Source: CALAMC01 sp964459465 (GTDB lineage: Bacteria > Zixibacteria > MSB-5A5 > GN15 > PGXB01). Taken from it: a stretch of DNA of 64,000 bases. This document shows, one piece after another, positions 25,581-33,024 of the stretch. The notes beneath the pieces are model-generated. The model saw nothing but the letters and a program-made list of their open reading frames with translations, made no database searches and was not told the DNA's origin. Each line of letters starts with the position of its first letter. Positions within the stretch are counted from its first letter, which is position 1. The position numbers were made by a program, and so were the translations under genes. The DNA is taken from contig CAYWLR010000018.1 in NCBI GenBank assembly GCA_964459465.1, positions 6,463-70,462 on the forward strand, read 5' to 3'.

Positions 25581-26600
25581 GTGTCGCCAAATGAACTAAT
25601 AAAAGAACTCGAAGCCGGTCGTTTTCGTCCGGTTTACTATTTCTACGGGAGCGAGGATTATCGTATCAAGGAAGCGGAGCGCTCGCTGGTTCGTAAATTT
25701 TTGCCCCGGCAGTCATTTAATTTCGGGTATAAAAACCTGTCGGCCTCGCGGGCGGATATCAAGGATATTCTGACGGAGCTGTCGGTCGTGCCGATGCTCG
25801 GGGAAAGGCAGGCTTTTGTCATAGGTGATATTCAAGCTCTGACACCGGCCCAGCTCGAGAAACTATTTAAAATGCTCGACCCACCCGATCCCAATCGCAT
25901 GGTCATATTAATTTCCCCGGCGGACAAAACCCCGCGCAAGGATACCAAGACGTTTAGGCTTTTGGTTGAGCAAACCACGGCGGTTGAGTTCAAGAAATAC
26001 ACGATGGCGGAATCGGGCAAAAAGATACGTTTTATACTCAAGGAAAACGCTATTGTAATCGACTCCGAGGCTCTGGAGCTTTTAATCGAATTGGCCGGAG
26101 GAGATTTGGGAGGAATCATCGGCGAAGTCAACAAGATTATCGATTATATCGGTAAAGGGGGGCGTGTCACGGTGGCCGATATCAGTGAAATCTGCTCTGA
26201 CTATCAATCTTTCGAGAATTATGTGTTGGGTGAGAAAGTGGCCTCTTTTAATCTGGAAATCGCATTGGGGACACTGCACAATCTGCTTCGCAAGGGGGAT
26301 CGACCATCGACGCTGATTTTTCAACTGGGGGAGTTTTTTCTGGGCGTTTATCTGGTCAAAAATGGCAAACCGGCGATGATGGGTAAATCCGACCAGAGCT
26401 GGAAATACCGCAAATTCACGAGTTTTTTTACGAACACGCAACTTGAAGAAATATTGGAACTTACGGCAAGCGCCGACCGTGATTTGCGCGGCAATATCAA
26501 GCCCGAAAGCATGATTCTGGAAAAGCTTATTGTAAATATCCAGTCTCTGTGCAAGGAAAAATCTGACTCCGGACGGGAAATTCAGGGAAGAAAAGACTGA
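25581..26600 (+). CDS. holA: DNA polymerase III delta subunit
   Basis: A 339-residue clamp-loader subunit that opens the beta sliding clamp. Family text is seen at the N-terminus (RPVYYFYGSEDYRIKEAE, about 17-34), then FNFGYKNLSA, LGERQAFVIGDI, a collar-forming C-terminal domain, and IALGTLHNLLRKGDRPSTLIFQLGEFF near 230-255. The length matches HolA. The start is GTG 25581, with no ribosome-binding site, immediately after a promoter; it is one of the best leaderless candidates in the window. The next gene, an ECF sigma factor, begins 16 bp after its stop. Confidence 0.92.
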   Translation: MSPNELIKELEAGRFRPVYYFYGSEDYRIKEAERSLVRKFLPRQSFNFGYKNLSASRADIKDILTELSVVPMLGERQAFVIGDIQALTPAQLEKLFKMLDPPDPNRMVILISPADKTPRKDTKTFRLLVEQTTAVEFKKYTMAESGKKIRFILKENAIVIDSEALELLIELAGGDLGGIIGEVNKIIDYIGKGGRVTVADISEICSDYQSFENYVLGEKVASFNLEIALGTLHNLLRKGDRPSTLIFQLGEFFLGVYLVKNGKPAMMGKSDQSWKYRKFTSFFTNTQLEEILELTASADRDLRGNIKPESMILEKLIVNIQSLCKEKSDSGREIQGRKD

Positions 26601-26616
26601 TTGGGCTGTAAGAATC

Positions 26617-27171
26617 ATGGATAATGGCCCGGAAGATCGTCGGTTGATTGAGCAAGCCGCCAGCGGCGATCGCCGGGCGTTCGGTGAACTGGTGACCCGC
26701 TATCAGAGGAGGCTTTTTCGATTCGTGTTTATGCTTCTCAAATCCAAAGACGGCGCCGATGATATCGTGCAGGATGCGTTTGTCAATGCCTGGCAGGCGC
26801 TGGCCACGTTCGAGTCGGACAAGCCCTTTTACCCCTGGCTGTCCACGATTGCCCGCAATCTGGCGCTCAACCGGTTGAAGCGAGAGGCTCGTCAGACGCA
26901 GGCATCGGAAATGGAAGATGAATTCGAAAAAATTCCGGAGCGGGCGTTAAATCCACTGGATAGATTAATCGAGAAGGAAAACGACCGTGTCCTGGCGCGG
27001 GCGGTGATGAGCCTGCCGGAACAGTACCGCACGGTTTTCGTGTTGCGGATGATAGAGAAAATGCCGTATGAAAAAATCGCTGAACAACTTAATATATCAC
27101 CGGGAACGGTGGATTCGCGCCTGCACCGGGCGCGAGCGAAACTTATGGAGATGCTCAAGGAGCATTTATAG
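26617..27171 (+). CDS. ECF-type RNA polymerase sigma factor
   Basis: A 184-residue RpoE-class sigma factor. Region 2 (about 20-90) has DGADDIVQDAFVNAWQALATF and FYPWLSTIARNLALNRLKR. Region 4 (about 125-180) has LPEQYRTVFVLRMIEKMPYEKIAEQLNISPGTVDSRLHRARAKL split across the helix-turn-helix. It is followed after 8 bp by a long single-pass membrane protein that is the probable anti-sigma factor. The sequence differs from the ECF factor at 10483, so the two are separate systems. Confidence 0.93.
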   Translation: MDNGPEDRRLIEQAASGDRRAFGELVTRYQRRLFRFVFMLLKSKDGADDIVQDAFVNAWQALATFESDKPFYPWLSTIARNLALNRLKREARQTQASEMEDEFEKIPERALNPLDRLIEKENDRVLARAVMSLPEQYRTVFVLRMIEKMPYEKIAEQLNISPGTVDSRLHRARAKLMEMLKEHL

Positions 27172-27179
27172 ATTGTGTC

Positions 27180-28520
27180 ATGCTGGATGATGAAAAAAGA
27201 CATTTGATCGAGCGCTATTTCGACAGTCAGCTCGACGAAAGCGGTGTCGCCGATGCCATGCGGTTGCTGGAGCAGTCCGATGAAGCGCAGCAGTACTACA
27301 ATGAACTCAAGGTTTTAGCCGAGCAGGCCGAGGGACTGATGCTTGACGGCGATGATGATTTCTGGCGGGCGCAAAAAGAGTCGATACTGGATAGAATCGC
27401 CGCGGAAGATGAGAAGAAAATTGTGCCGGTCAAGGCGGGCAATAAATTTTGGCGTCTGCGCACGCTGGCCGTGGCGGCGTCGGTGATATTGGTCGGTGTA
27501 ATTACGATTTACGAAGTAAAACGATTCCCCGATTTTAATCGGCCCAAAGAAGATGCCATGCCGCGGATGGCCCCGGCCGTGGTTGATACGGCAATAACCA
27601 AAGTACGGGACGAAGATGCCGTTAAGAAGGGGCCGATAACCCCGAAAGCTGAACCCCGGGCAGTTGAAGATGAAAAGGCATCGCCGCCACCCGAACCATC
27701 TATTACGACTGAACAGGTAATGATGGCAGAAGTGCCGGCCATGACTCATGAAAAAGGCGTCGAATGGCAAACACCAGGAATTGAACTGCAAGGGGAAGGG
27801 AAATTGGATGTTGCCGGAAGCAACCTGATTCAACCCTCGATGCATCATGAGGAAATTACGCTGGAACAGGGGATGGAGGCGCTGGACCATGGAAGGGTCG
27901 AAGAGGGCACCGAACAGCCGGTAGCGGTCGAGCCGGATTCGAGGGAAGGGGTCGGGTTAAAACCCAGGGAACTGGCGAAGCCTGAAACCGCAAAGAGAAA
28001 AATCTCCGATATGCCGGTGGTCAGCGTTGATTCATTGTTGAAGCTGAACAGCTCCGACTATGGATATGACCAGAACGGGAAGATCATCATCAGGGGCGGT
28101 CGGGCGGGGGAGGTGGCCTTTGTAAAAGAAAAAGAAGCACTCCAGGGAAAGGCCGACCATGTGCTGTTGGATAAGGATGTGACGGTTGTTGGTATGACGG
28201 TGGAGGAGGTCGATTCGCTGGCGTATTGGTCGCGGCGGCTGGACAGTCTTGAGGTCGCGTTGGCCGAAACAAATTCGCCGCATTATCGCATGGCTGTGGC
28301 CAAGGCGACCCGTCGGACAACGACGGCGGATAGTGCCACGTTCGATTCTTTGAGGTGGCACTATGCCGAGGCTTTGTACAAAGCCGCCATGTTATCCGGT
28401 GATACGGTCGATATACGACCTCACATTGATAAATTATCCCGTTTGAAAGAGCAATCCCGGGGGGATCTGACCGAAATTATCTCACGTTATATGTCCGACC
28501 TGGAATCTCGTAAAAAATAG
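27180..28520 (+). CDS. probable anti-sigma factor with TonB-receptor-plug-like periplasmic segment
   Basis: A 446-residue single-pass membrane protein. The N-terminal 85 residues are cytoplasmic and helical (anti-sigma-like, no zinc ligands). A transmembrane segment lies at 93-111 (LRTLAVAASVILVGVITIY). A Pro/Glu-rich linker (about 115-280) follows, then a C-terminal domain. Near residues 295-312 the text YGYDQNGKIIIRGGRAGEVAF closely resembles the plug-domain motif of TonB-dependent receptors in FCB bacteria, where IRGGR is followed by a D-G ending; here the G-ending strand is lost. The rest of the C-terminus is helical. Gene order after the ECF sigma gene supports the anti-sigma role. The plug resemblance may be a substrate mimic or a docking surface. 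This interpretation is inference. Confidence 0.6.
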   Translation: MLDDEKRHLIERYFDSQLDESGVADAMRLLEQSDEAQQYYNELKVLAEQAEGLMLDGDDDFWRAQKESILDRIAAEDEKKIVPVKAGNKFWRLRTLAVAASVILVGVITIYEVKRFPDFNRPKEDAMPRMAPAVVDTAITKVRDEDAVKKGPITPKAEPRAVEDEKASPPPEPSITTEQVMMAEVPAMTHEKGVEWQTPGIELQGEGKLDVAGSNLIQPSMHHEEITLEQGMEALDHGRVEEGTEQPVAVEPDSREGVGLKPRELAKPETAKRKISDMPVVSVDSLLKLNSSDYGYDQNGKIIIRGGRAGEVAFVKEKEALQGKADHVLLDKDVTVVGMTVEEVDSLAYWSRRLDSLEVALAETNSPHYRMAVAKATRRTTTADSATFDSLRWHYAEALYKAAMLSGDTVDIRPHIDKLSRLKEQSRGDLTEIISRYMSDLESRKK

Positions 28521-28584
28521 AATCTTTTAATTCCCGTTTACGTAATTCAAGATAAAGAAAGCCCTTAATAGAAAAGGAGGCGGC

Positions 28585-29007
28585 ATGGAAAGAAAGTTGT
28601 ATCGCAGCCGCATCGATAATAAAATTGCCGGGGTATGCGGCGGCCTGGGAGAGTATTTTAATATCGACCCGACATTTATCCGTATCGCCATGATCCTTCT
28701 GGTATTCGCCCACGGTATCGGGCTGATCGCATATATCATTTCGTGGATAGTTATGCCACTGCGGCCGATTCTCGACCCGGTCGAACCGTTAAAGAGGCAG
28801 TACTCGCCGGCCAATAAATATCTTCCCGGTATTTTACTGATCGCGGTCGGGCTGGTGTTTTTGATGAACAATCTCTGGTGGTGGTTTGACATCTGGTATT
28901 TATGGCCGATTGTTTTGATTGCCCTGGGGGCGTATCTGATATTGGGCGTGACCGGTCAAAAAGCAAAGCGCGATAATGAAACGCAACCGACAGGGGTGGG
29001 GCAATGA
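28585..29007 (+). CDS. PspC-domain membrane protein
   Basis: A 140-residue protein with an N-terminal PspC domain (about 1-60): RSRIDNKIAGVCGGLGEYFNIDPTFIRI, followed by two hydrophobic segments. Two further hydrophobic segments (about 75-120) resemble the membrane part of the downstream LiaF-like protein. PspC proteins sense membrane stress. A strong AAGGAGG site precedes ATG 28585. It overlaps the next gene by 4 nt. Confidence 0.85.
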   Translation: MERKLYRSRIDNKIAGVCGGLGEYFNIDPTFIRIAMILLVFAHGIGLIAYIISWIVMPLRPILDPVEPLKRQYSPANKYLPGILLIAVGLVFLMNNLWWWFDIWYLWPIVLIALGAYLILGVTGQKAKRDNETQPTGVGQ

Positions 29008-29900
29008 ATCCGGCTCGTTTTCGCTGGGGATTGTTGCTGATAATCGCCGGTGTCCTGATAATATTGCATAATGCCGACCGGTTGTACTGGGATTTCTGGT
29101 GGGATCTGGTGCAATGGTGGCCGGTGCTTCTGATCGCTATCGGGCTGGAAAAGCTGTTTATCGGTCTGCGTCTGAAGGCGCTGGCTTTCGTGCCGCCGGT
29201 TTTACTGGCCGCGGGGATTGTCTATCTGGCCGTCGCCGATAATAATTATCGTGCCGAGCGCTGGTCATATGCGTCAACGGGCTGGGAAGAAAAGCTCGAC
29301 CCGGATGTTGAGGAGCTCGACGTGTATATCGATCACGGTCGGAACGACCTTAGGGTCAAACGGACTTCGAAGTATCTGGCCAAGGCCGATTTCGACCGTT
29401 ACGCAAGAAAGCCCAGAATAGATTTCAAACGCGACGGCAGTACCGCCCACCTGAAGGTTGACAGCGAATTGCGTTTTGGCGGGAGGTTTATCAATATCCG
29501 TAATTATGGCGACCGGGACTGGGATTTCATGTTCAACGAAACAGTGCCGCTCAAGCTCGAATGTGTCGGCGACGAGGCCAGTCTTCGACTGGATTTGTCG
29601 GGCATAATTCTGAAAGAGTTGACGGTCGAAAATGACGACGGCCTGATCGATGTAACGATCGGTGACCGGGTGTCCGAAGTCCGGCTGTCTATTGCCGGAG
29701 AGAATTCCCGTTTGTATCTCGGTGTCCCGGCCACGGCCGGCCTGGAGATAGGCGGCGGGGATTATTCCGGGTATTTCGGGGCGCTGGGACTTAGGAGGCT
29801 CGATGATAAATTCATTTCCGAGGGATTCGATACGGCCGCGACCAAGATTTATATTGATATCGGGGCCGGGCTGAAGCATTTGTCGATTCAGCAAAAATAA
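29004..29900 (+). CDS. LiaF-like membrane protein
   Basis: A 298-residue protein. The first 75 residues contain three hydrophobic helices with WGLLLIIAGVLIILHN and WWPVLLIAIGLEKLF, matching the LiaI/LiaF transmembrane region. The remaining 220 residues are beta-rich, with a toast-rack-like pattern of short strands (LDPDVEELDVYIDHGRNDLRV onward). Such proteins in the Lia and Psp systems report envelope damage. It is encoded with the PspC gene, and the ECF sigma pair lies just upstream, so a joint envelope-stress response is plausible but not shown. Confidence 0.7.
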   Translation: MNPARFRWGLLLIIAGVLIILHNADRLYWDFWWDLVQWWPVLLIAIGLEKLFIGLRLKALAFVPPVLLAAGIVYLAVADNNYRAERWSYASTGWEEKLDPDVEELDVYIDHGRNDLRVKRTSKYLAKADFDRYARKPRIDFKRDGSTAHLKVDSELRFGGRFINIRNYGDRDWDFMFNETVPLKLECVGDEASLRLDLSGIILKELTVENDDGLIDVTIGDRVSEVRLSIAGENSRLYLGVPATAGLEIGGGDYSGYFGALGLRRLDDKFISEGFDTAATKIYIDIGAGLKHLSIQQK

Positions 29901-29916
29901 CGGTAACATATTTTAT

Positions 29917-29945
29917 TTGATCCGGATCGGGCGATCTTGTATAAT
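29917..29945 (+). promoter_or_regulatory. leaderless promoter of the solute-binding lipoprotein gene
   Basis: TTGATC (29917-29922), a 17-nt spacer and a perfect TATAAT (29940-29945), then 6 nt before ATG 29952. This is the best consensus promoter in the window and leaves no leader. The -10 box rules out translation from an upstream in-frame TTG at 29937. Confidence 0.65.
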
Positions 29946-29951
29946 CGATAC

Positions 29952-30743
29952 ATGAGGTCGCCCTTTTTTAATATCATATTTATCGGCCTTGTCATCGGTT
30001 CGGCGTGCATTTCGTGCGGGCAGAATGACAGCCATAAACAAGACTGGGCCGAAGGCTCGACATTGCGCATCGGCACCGATGCCACCTATCCTCCCTTCGA
30101 AATTGTCGATACCGAATCGGGGCAACCGGTCGGCTTCGACATCGATATCATGAAAGCCATCTGCGAGGAAAACGGGTGGACGCCGGAGTTTGTGGTGACG
30201 CCTTTCGATGGTATCATATCGGGGCTGAAGGGCGGCAAGTACGATTGTATCATATCGGCCATGACGATTACGCCGGAGCGGGCGGCGATCGTGGCCTTCT
30301 CGGAGCCGTACTATCTGGCCGGGCAAGTGGTGGCGGTGCCGGTGAGCGATACGGTTATAAAGTCCGCGGCCGATCTGGTTCGGCGGCGGGTCGGGGTGCA
30401 GCTGGGGACGACCGGCGAACGGATGGCCAAGGCCATGCAGGGGGTGACGGTGTTCTCGTACGATAATATCGGGGCGGCTTTCATCGACATGGAAAACGGG
30501 CATCTCGACGCCGTGTTGAACGACTACCCGACGACGATGGAATATATCAAAAGGCGGGCGCTGGCCAAAAAGGTCGGGGAGCTTTTGTCCGAGGAGCATT
30601 ATGGCATTGCGGTCAGGAAAGATAATCATAAGCTTCTGGAGTATATCAATAAGGCTATCGAGCAATTGAAGTCATCGGGGCGGTATGAGGAGATCAATTC
30701 GCACTGGTTTGGGGTGGCTGAAAATATCGCGGATTCTTTGTGA
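29952..30743 (+). CDS. ABC transporter amino-acid-type substrate-binding lipoprotein
   Basis: A 263-residue periplasmic solute-binding protein (SBP_bac_3). The signal peptide ends at a probable lipid-attachment cysteine (GSACISCG, so either cysteine could be modified), suggesting a lipoprotein. The core has the family text LRIGTDATYPPFEIVDTESGQ, VGFDIDIMKAI, CIISAMTITPERAAIVAFSEPYY and GVQLGTTGERMA. These bind polar amino acids or related ligands. The start is ATG 29952, preceded 6 nt upstream by TATAAT, so the mRNA is likely leaderless. No permease or ATPase genes follow, so it may deliver to transporter parts encoded elsewhere or act as a ligand-binding sensor. Confidence 0.9.
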   Translation: MRSPFFNIIFIGLVIGSACISCGQNDSHKQDWAEGSTLRIGTDATYPPFEIVDTESGQPVGFDIDIMKAICEENGWTPEFVVTPFDGIISGLKGGKYDCIISAMTITPERAAIVAFSEPYYLAGQVVAVPVSDTVIKSAADLVRRRVGVQLGTTGERMAKAMQGVTVFSYDNIGAAFIDMENGHLDAVLNDYPTTMEYIKRRALAKKVGELLSEEHYGIAVRKDNHKLLEYINKAIEQLKSSGRYEEINSHWFGVAENIADSL

Positions 30744-31207
30744 CCAATATTGATTATAGACTATAATAATCCACGAATTTGTGTAATTCATTATATTTCT
30801 TTCGGTTGTGGCGACATGGGTTCGTTCTTGAATATTTTTTAATTTTTAGTAGGTGAGGGCGCGGTCGCAAATGCGGTTTTTCGGCTTAACCCGAAGGCCC
30901 GCAATATTGTATTCAAATTTGAATTGCGGCTTCATGGTTTCGGCATAATTAACAGGGATTTGGGCAAAGGGATGCCGGCATAGATAATCATATATCACCG
31001 ATGGGATTGCGGCAAAATGGGTTTGTTTTGTCATTTTTAAATTTTTTCCGAAGCCCGGTTGGTGCACCGGGTAAATTTCGATCATAGTTATAGGCCTCAT
31101 ACATAAGGGGGACGGGCAAAATTAACATCGGGTTGGGGGGGCCACCCATGCGGTTTAACTCGGCCGAGGTGGAGTACTGTGGGGAAAGGTCTAAGAGTAG
31201 GTGAAGA

Positions 31208-31231
31208 GCGTCAGGAAAGGGTTCCTGACGC
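31208..31231. repeat. perfect hairpin, 10-bp stem
   Basis: GCGTCAGGAA (31208-31217) and TTCCTGACGC (31222-31231) pair perfectly over a 4-nt loop. A second short stem follows immediately (ACGCC with GGCGT, about 31228-31241). No T tract follows, so it is not an ordinary terminator. Confidence 0.7.
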
Positions 31232-31260
31232 CGTTAGGCGTTAGATGGGAGAAGCGCTGG

Positions 31261-31280
31261 GGCACATGTGGACATGTGCC
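31261..31280. repeat. perfect palindrome, 9-bp arms
   Basis: GGCACATGT (31261-31269) and ACATGTGCC (31272-31280) are separated by 2 bp. Confidence 0.75.
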
Positions 31281-31409
31281 GCCCACAATAATTCTAATAA
31301 ATTCGGGACAAAGGTGATTTCCCTCATTGCCATCAGCAACAAATATCGCATTGCCTTTGATCATCTCTCACACCCTGAAAGGGTTTGTTACCGGATTTAA
31401 AGGAAGAAT

Positions 31410-31458
31410 GTCACGCCGCTCTTCACTTCGTTCAGAGCCTTCGGCGAGTCGGCGTGAC
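31410..31458. repeat. REP-like two-tier palindrome
   Basis: Outer arms GTCACGCCG (31410-31418) and CGGCGTGAC (31450-31458), with an inner stem GCTCT with AGAGC. The nested layout resembles REP-type extragenic elements. Only one copy is seen in this window. Confidence 0.6.
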
Positions 31459-31551
31459 CTACAACTTCTTCGTCGGGACTCGGAATGCGACTTACTTCAA
31501 ACTCCCCGATGTTTAACTCTTTGGGGGGTCAGGTATTGGAGTAAAAAGGTC

Positions 31552-31579
31552 TTGCTTTTTCGGGCTTTTTTTTTATCAT
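31552..31579 (+). promoter_or_regulatory. candidate promoter of cmk
   Basis: TTGCTT (31552-31557), a 16-nt spacer and TATCAT (31574-31579), then 9 nt before ATG 31589. This leaves a leader of only 2 or 3 nt, near-leaderless. The -35 box is weak. Confidence 0.4.
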
Positions 31580-31588
31580 TCAAGACCT

Positions 31589-32281
31589 ATGCCCGGACAA
31601 TACAAATTATCAGGATTGGAAGGCAAGATTATTGCCATCGACGGCCCGGCAGGGTCGGGGAAATCGACGACGGCCAAACTTCTGGCCGAAAAAATAGGGT
31701 TTACATATCTCGACACCGGGGCGATGTATCGGGCGGTGACGTTGTTTGCTCTTCGCAACGGGGTTCATGTCGATGATGCTCGGGCGCTGGAAGCGATTGC
31801 GCGCAAGGTGGATATCGAGCTTAGGGGCAATCAGGTTTTTCTCAACGGCGAGGATGTCAGTGAGGCGATACGGACACCGGAGGTGACCAAGGCGGTGTCG
31901 CCGGTATCGGCTCATGCCGGGGTGCGCGAGGCGATGGTTTTTCGCCAGCGTCAGATGGCCAAGGAAGGCAAAATAGTCGCCGAAGGTCGGGATACGACGT
32001 CGGTGGTATTCCCCGATGCGGATATCAAGATTTATCTGGATGCTTCGCTGGAAGCCCGGGCGCAGCGGCGGATGCTGGATTTTGTCAGGCAGGGTAATTC
32101 GACGTCAATTGAAGAACAGAAGGCTCTTCTGGCGGCGCGGGATAATTACGACAGCAAGCGCGATAATTCGCCGCTGAAGAAGACGGCGGATTCGATAATG
32201 CTGGATACCTCGAATCTTACAATCGAAGAGCAGGTCGACCGCATTCTGAAGATTATCATAGCGAGTGTCAAGAGCCGATGA
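31589..32281 (+). CDS. cmk: cytidylate kinase
   Basis: A 230-residue (d)CMP kinase that makes (d)CDP. The P-loop is IAIDGPAGSGKSTTAKLLA (about 15-33), followed by YLDTGAMYRAVTL and the catalytic Arg/Asp text VAEGRDTTSVVFPDADIKIYLDA, all diagnostic. The length is that of bacterial Cmk. It precedes plsC (4-nt overlap) and rpsA, a conserved gene order. The start ATG 31589 has no ribosome-binding site. Confidence 0.96.
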   Translation: MPGQYKLSGLEGKIIAIDGPAGSGKSTTAKLLAEKIGFTYLDTGAMYRAVTLFALRNGVHVDDARALEAIARKVDIELRGNQVFLNGEDVSEAIRTPEVTKAVSPVSAHAGVREAMVFRQRQMAKEGKIVAEGRDTTSVVFPDADIKIYLDASLEARAQRRMLDFVRQGNSTSIEEQKALLAARDNYDSKRDNSPLKKTADSIMLDTSNLTIEEQVDRILKIIIASVKSR

Positions 32282-32922
32282 ATGTCCTTTATACTTTTTT
32301 CTGGGTTCTTATCAATTTCATAACCCACGTGCTGTTCCGCATCAAGATTGTCAATCGGGATCTTTTGCCTCGTGAGGGGGCTTATATTCTGGCGTCGAAT
32401 CATATATCTCTGGCCGACCCGCCGATATTGGGCAGTGCGCTGGACCGCCCGATATATTTTATGGCGAAGCGGGAATTATTTCGAAATTTCCTGTTCGGCG
32501 CTTTATTGCGCAAAATCAACGCTTTCCCGGTGGATCGGGGTGGGGTTGACCGAAGTGCCATAAAAAAAGCGGTGGCAATACTTGATTCCAATCGTTCGCT
32601 GGTGATATTCCCGGAAGGGACGCGTGGGCGCCACGGGAAGCTATTGAAGCCGCAGCCGGGAATTGGCCTGATTGCTCGTCATTGTGCGGTTCCGATTGTC
32701 CCGGCGTTTATGACCGGCAGCAATCGTTTGCGCGACTGTTTTTGGGGGCGTGAAATTTTATCGGTAATTTACGGTCAGCCTATTGACTCCAATGAAGTTA
32801 AGGCCTATGATACGGGCAAAGACGGCTATCGTCGGCTGGCCGACGAAATTATGAGCCGGATACAGAGGATTAAGGATGAATATGAGCTTGCCTCGAAAGT
32901 GACGCATCAGGGGGTAAGCTGA
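32278..32922 (+). CDS. plsC: 1-acyl-sn-glycerol-3-phosphate acyltransferase
   Basis: A 214-residue membrane-associated acyltransferase for the second step of phospholipid synthesis. The catalytic HX4D box is NHISLADPPILG, and the FPEGTRGRHGK block binds glycerol phosphate. Later text IVPAFMTGSNRL is typical of PlsC motif IV. One hydrophobic segment lies at the N-terminus. It overlaps cmk by 4 nt and is in one operon with it. The presence of a plain PlsC fits either a bacterial membrane lipid pathway or an O-acyl transfer branch; the substrate chain is not predictable. Confidence 0.9.
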   Translation: MNVLYTFFWVLINFITHVLFRIKIVNRDLLPREGAYILASNHISLADPPILGSALDRPIYFMAKRELFRNFLFGALLRKINAFPVDRGGVDRSAIKKAVAILDSNRSLVIFPEGTRGRHGKLLKPQPGIGLIARHCAVPIVPAFMTGSNRLRDCFWGREILSVIYGQPIDSNEVKAYDTGKDGYRRLADEIMSRIQRIKDEYELASKVTHQGVS

Positions 32923-32963
32923 TTTATAATTATTTATTGTCGATAGACATTACATATCGCGAA

Positions 32964-32996
32964 TATCCCGCCCGCGCAGAGCTCTGCGCCGGGATA
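32964..32996 (+). promoter_or_regulatory. large palindromic leader hairpin before rpsA
   Basis: A perfect 16-bp palindrome GCGCAGAGCTCTGCGC (32974-32989) sits inside outer arms TATCCC (32964-32969) and GGGATA (32991-32996). It lies about 28 nt before the rpsA start codon, upstream of AAGGAGG. It may be an mRNA structure that lets S1 repress its own translation, as known in enterobacteria, or a protein operator. No T tract follows, so terminator activity is unlikely. Confidence 0.5.
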
Positions 32997-33024
32997 AATA
33001 TACAGTTAAGGAGGAATTTATTCC

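Larger units (their letters stand above)
30744..31588. other. intergenic region with palindromic repeats
   Basis: This 845-bp stretch has no supported gene. The left part (to about 31140) is AT-rich. An open frame on the minus strand (30846-31100) lacks a ribosome-binding site and any family. The middle holds several palindromes (see the separate repeat entries). The right end carries a candidate promoter for cmk. Confidence 0.55.

Noticed and set aside
30846..31100. 84-codon minus-strand frame in the intergenic region before cmk
   Set aside because: No ribosome-binding site or family match; lies in AT-rich non-coding DNA.
31327..31776. Frame overlapping the start of cmk
   Set aside because: It runs through REP-like palindromes and a different frame of cmk; clearly a shadow.
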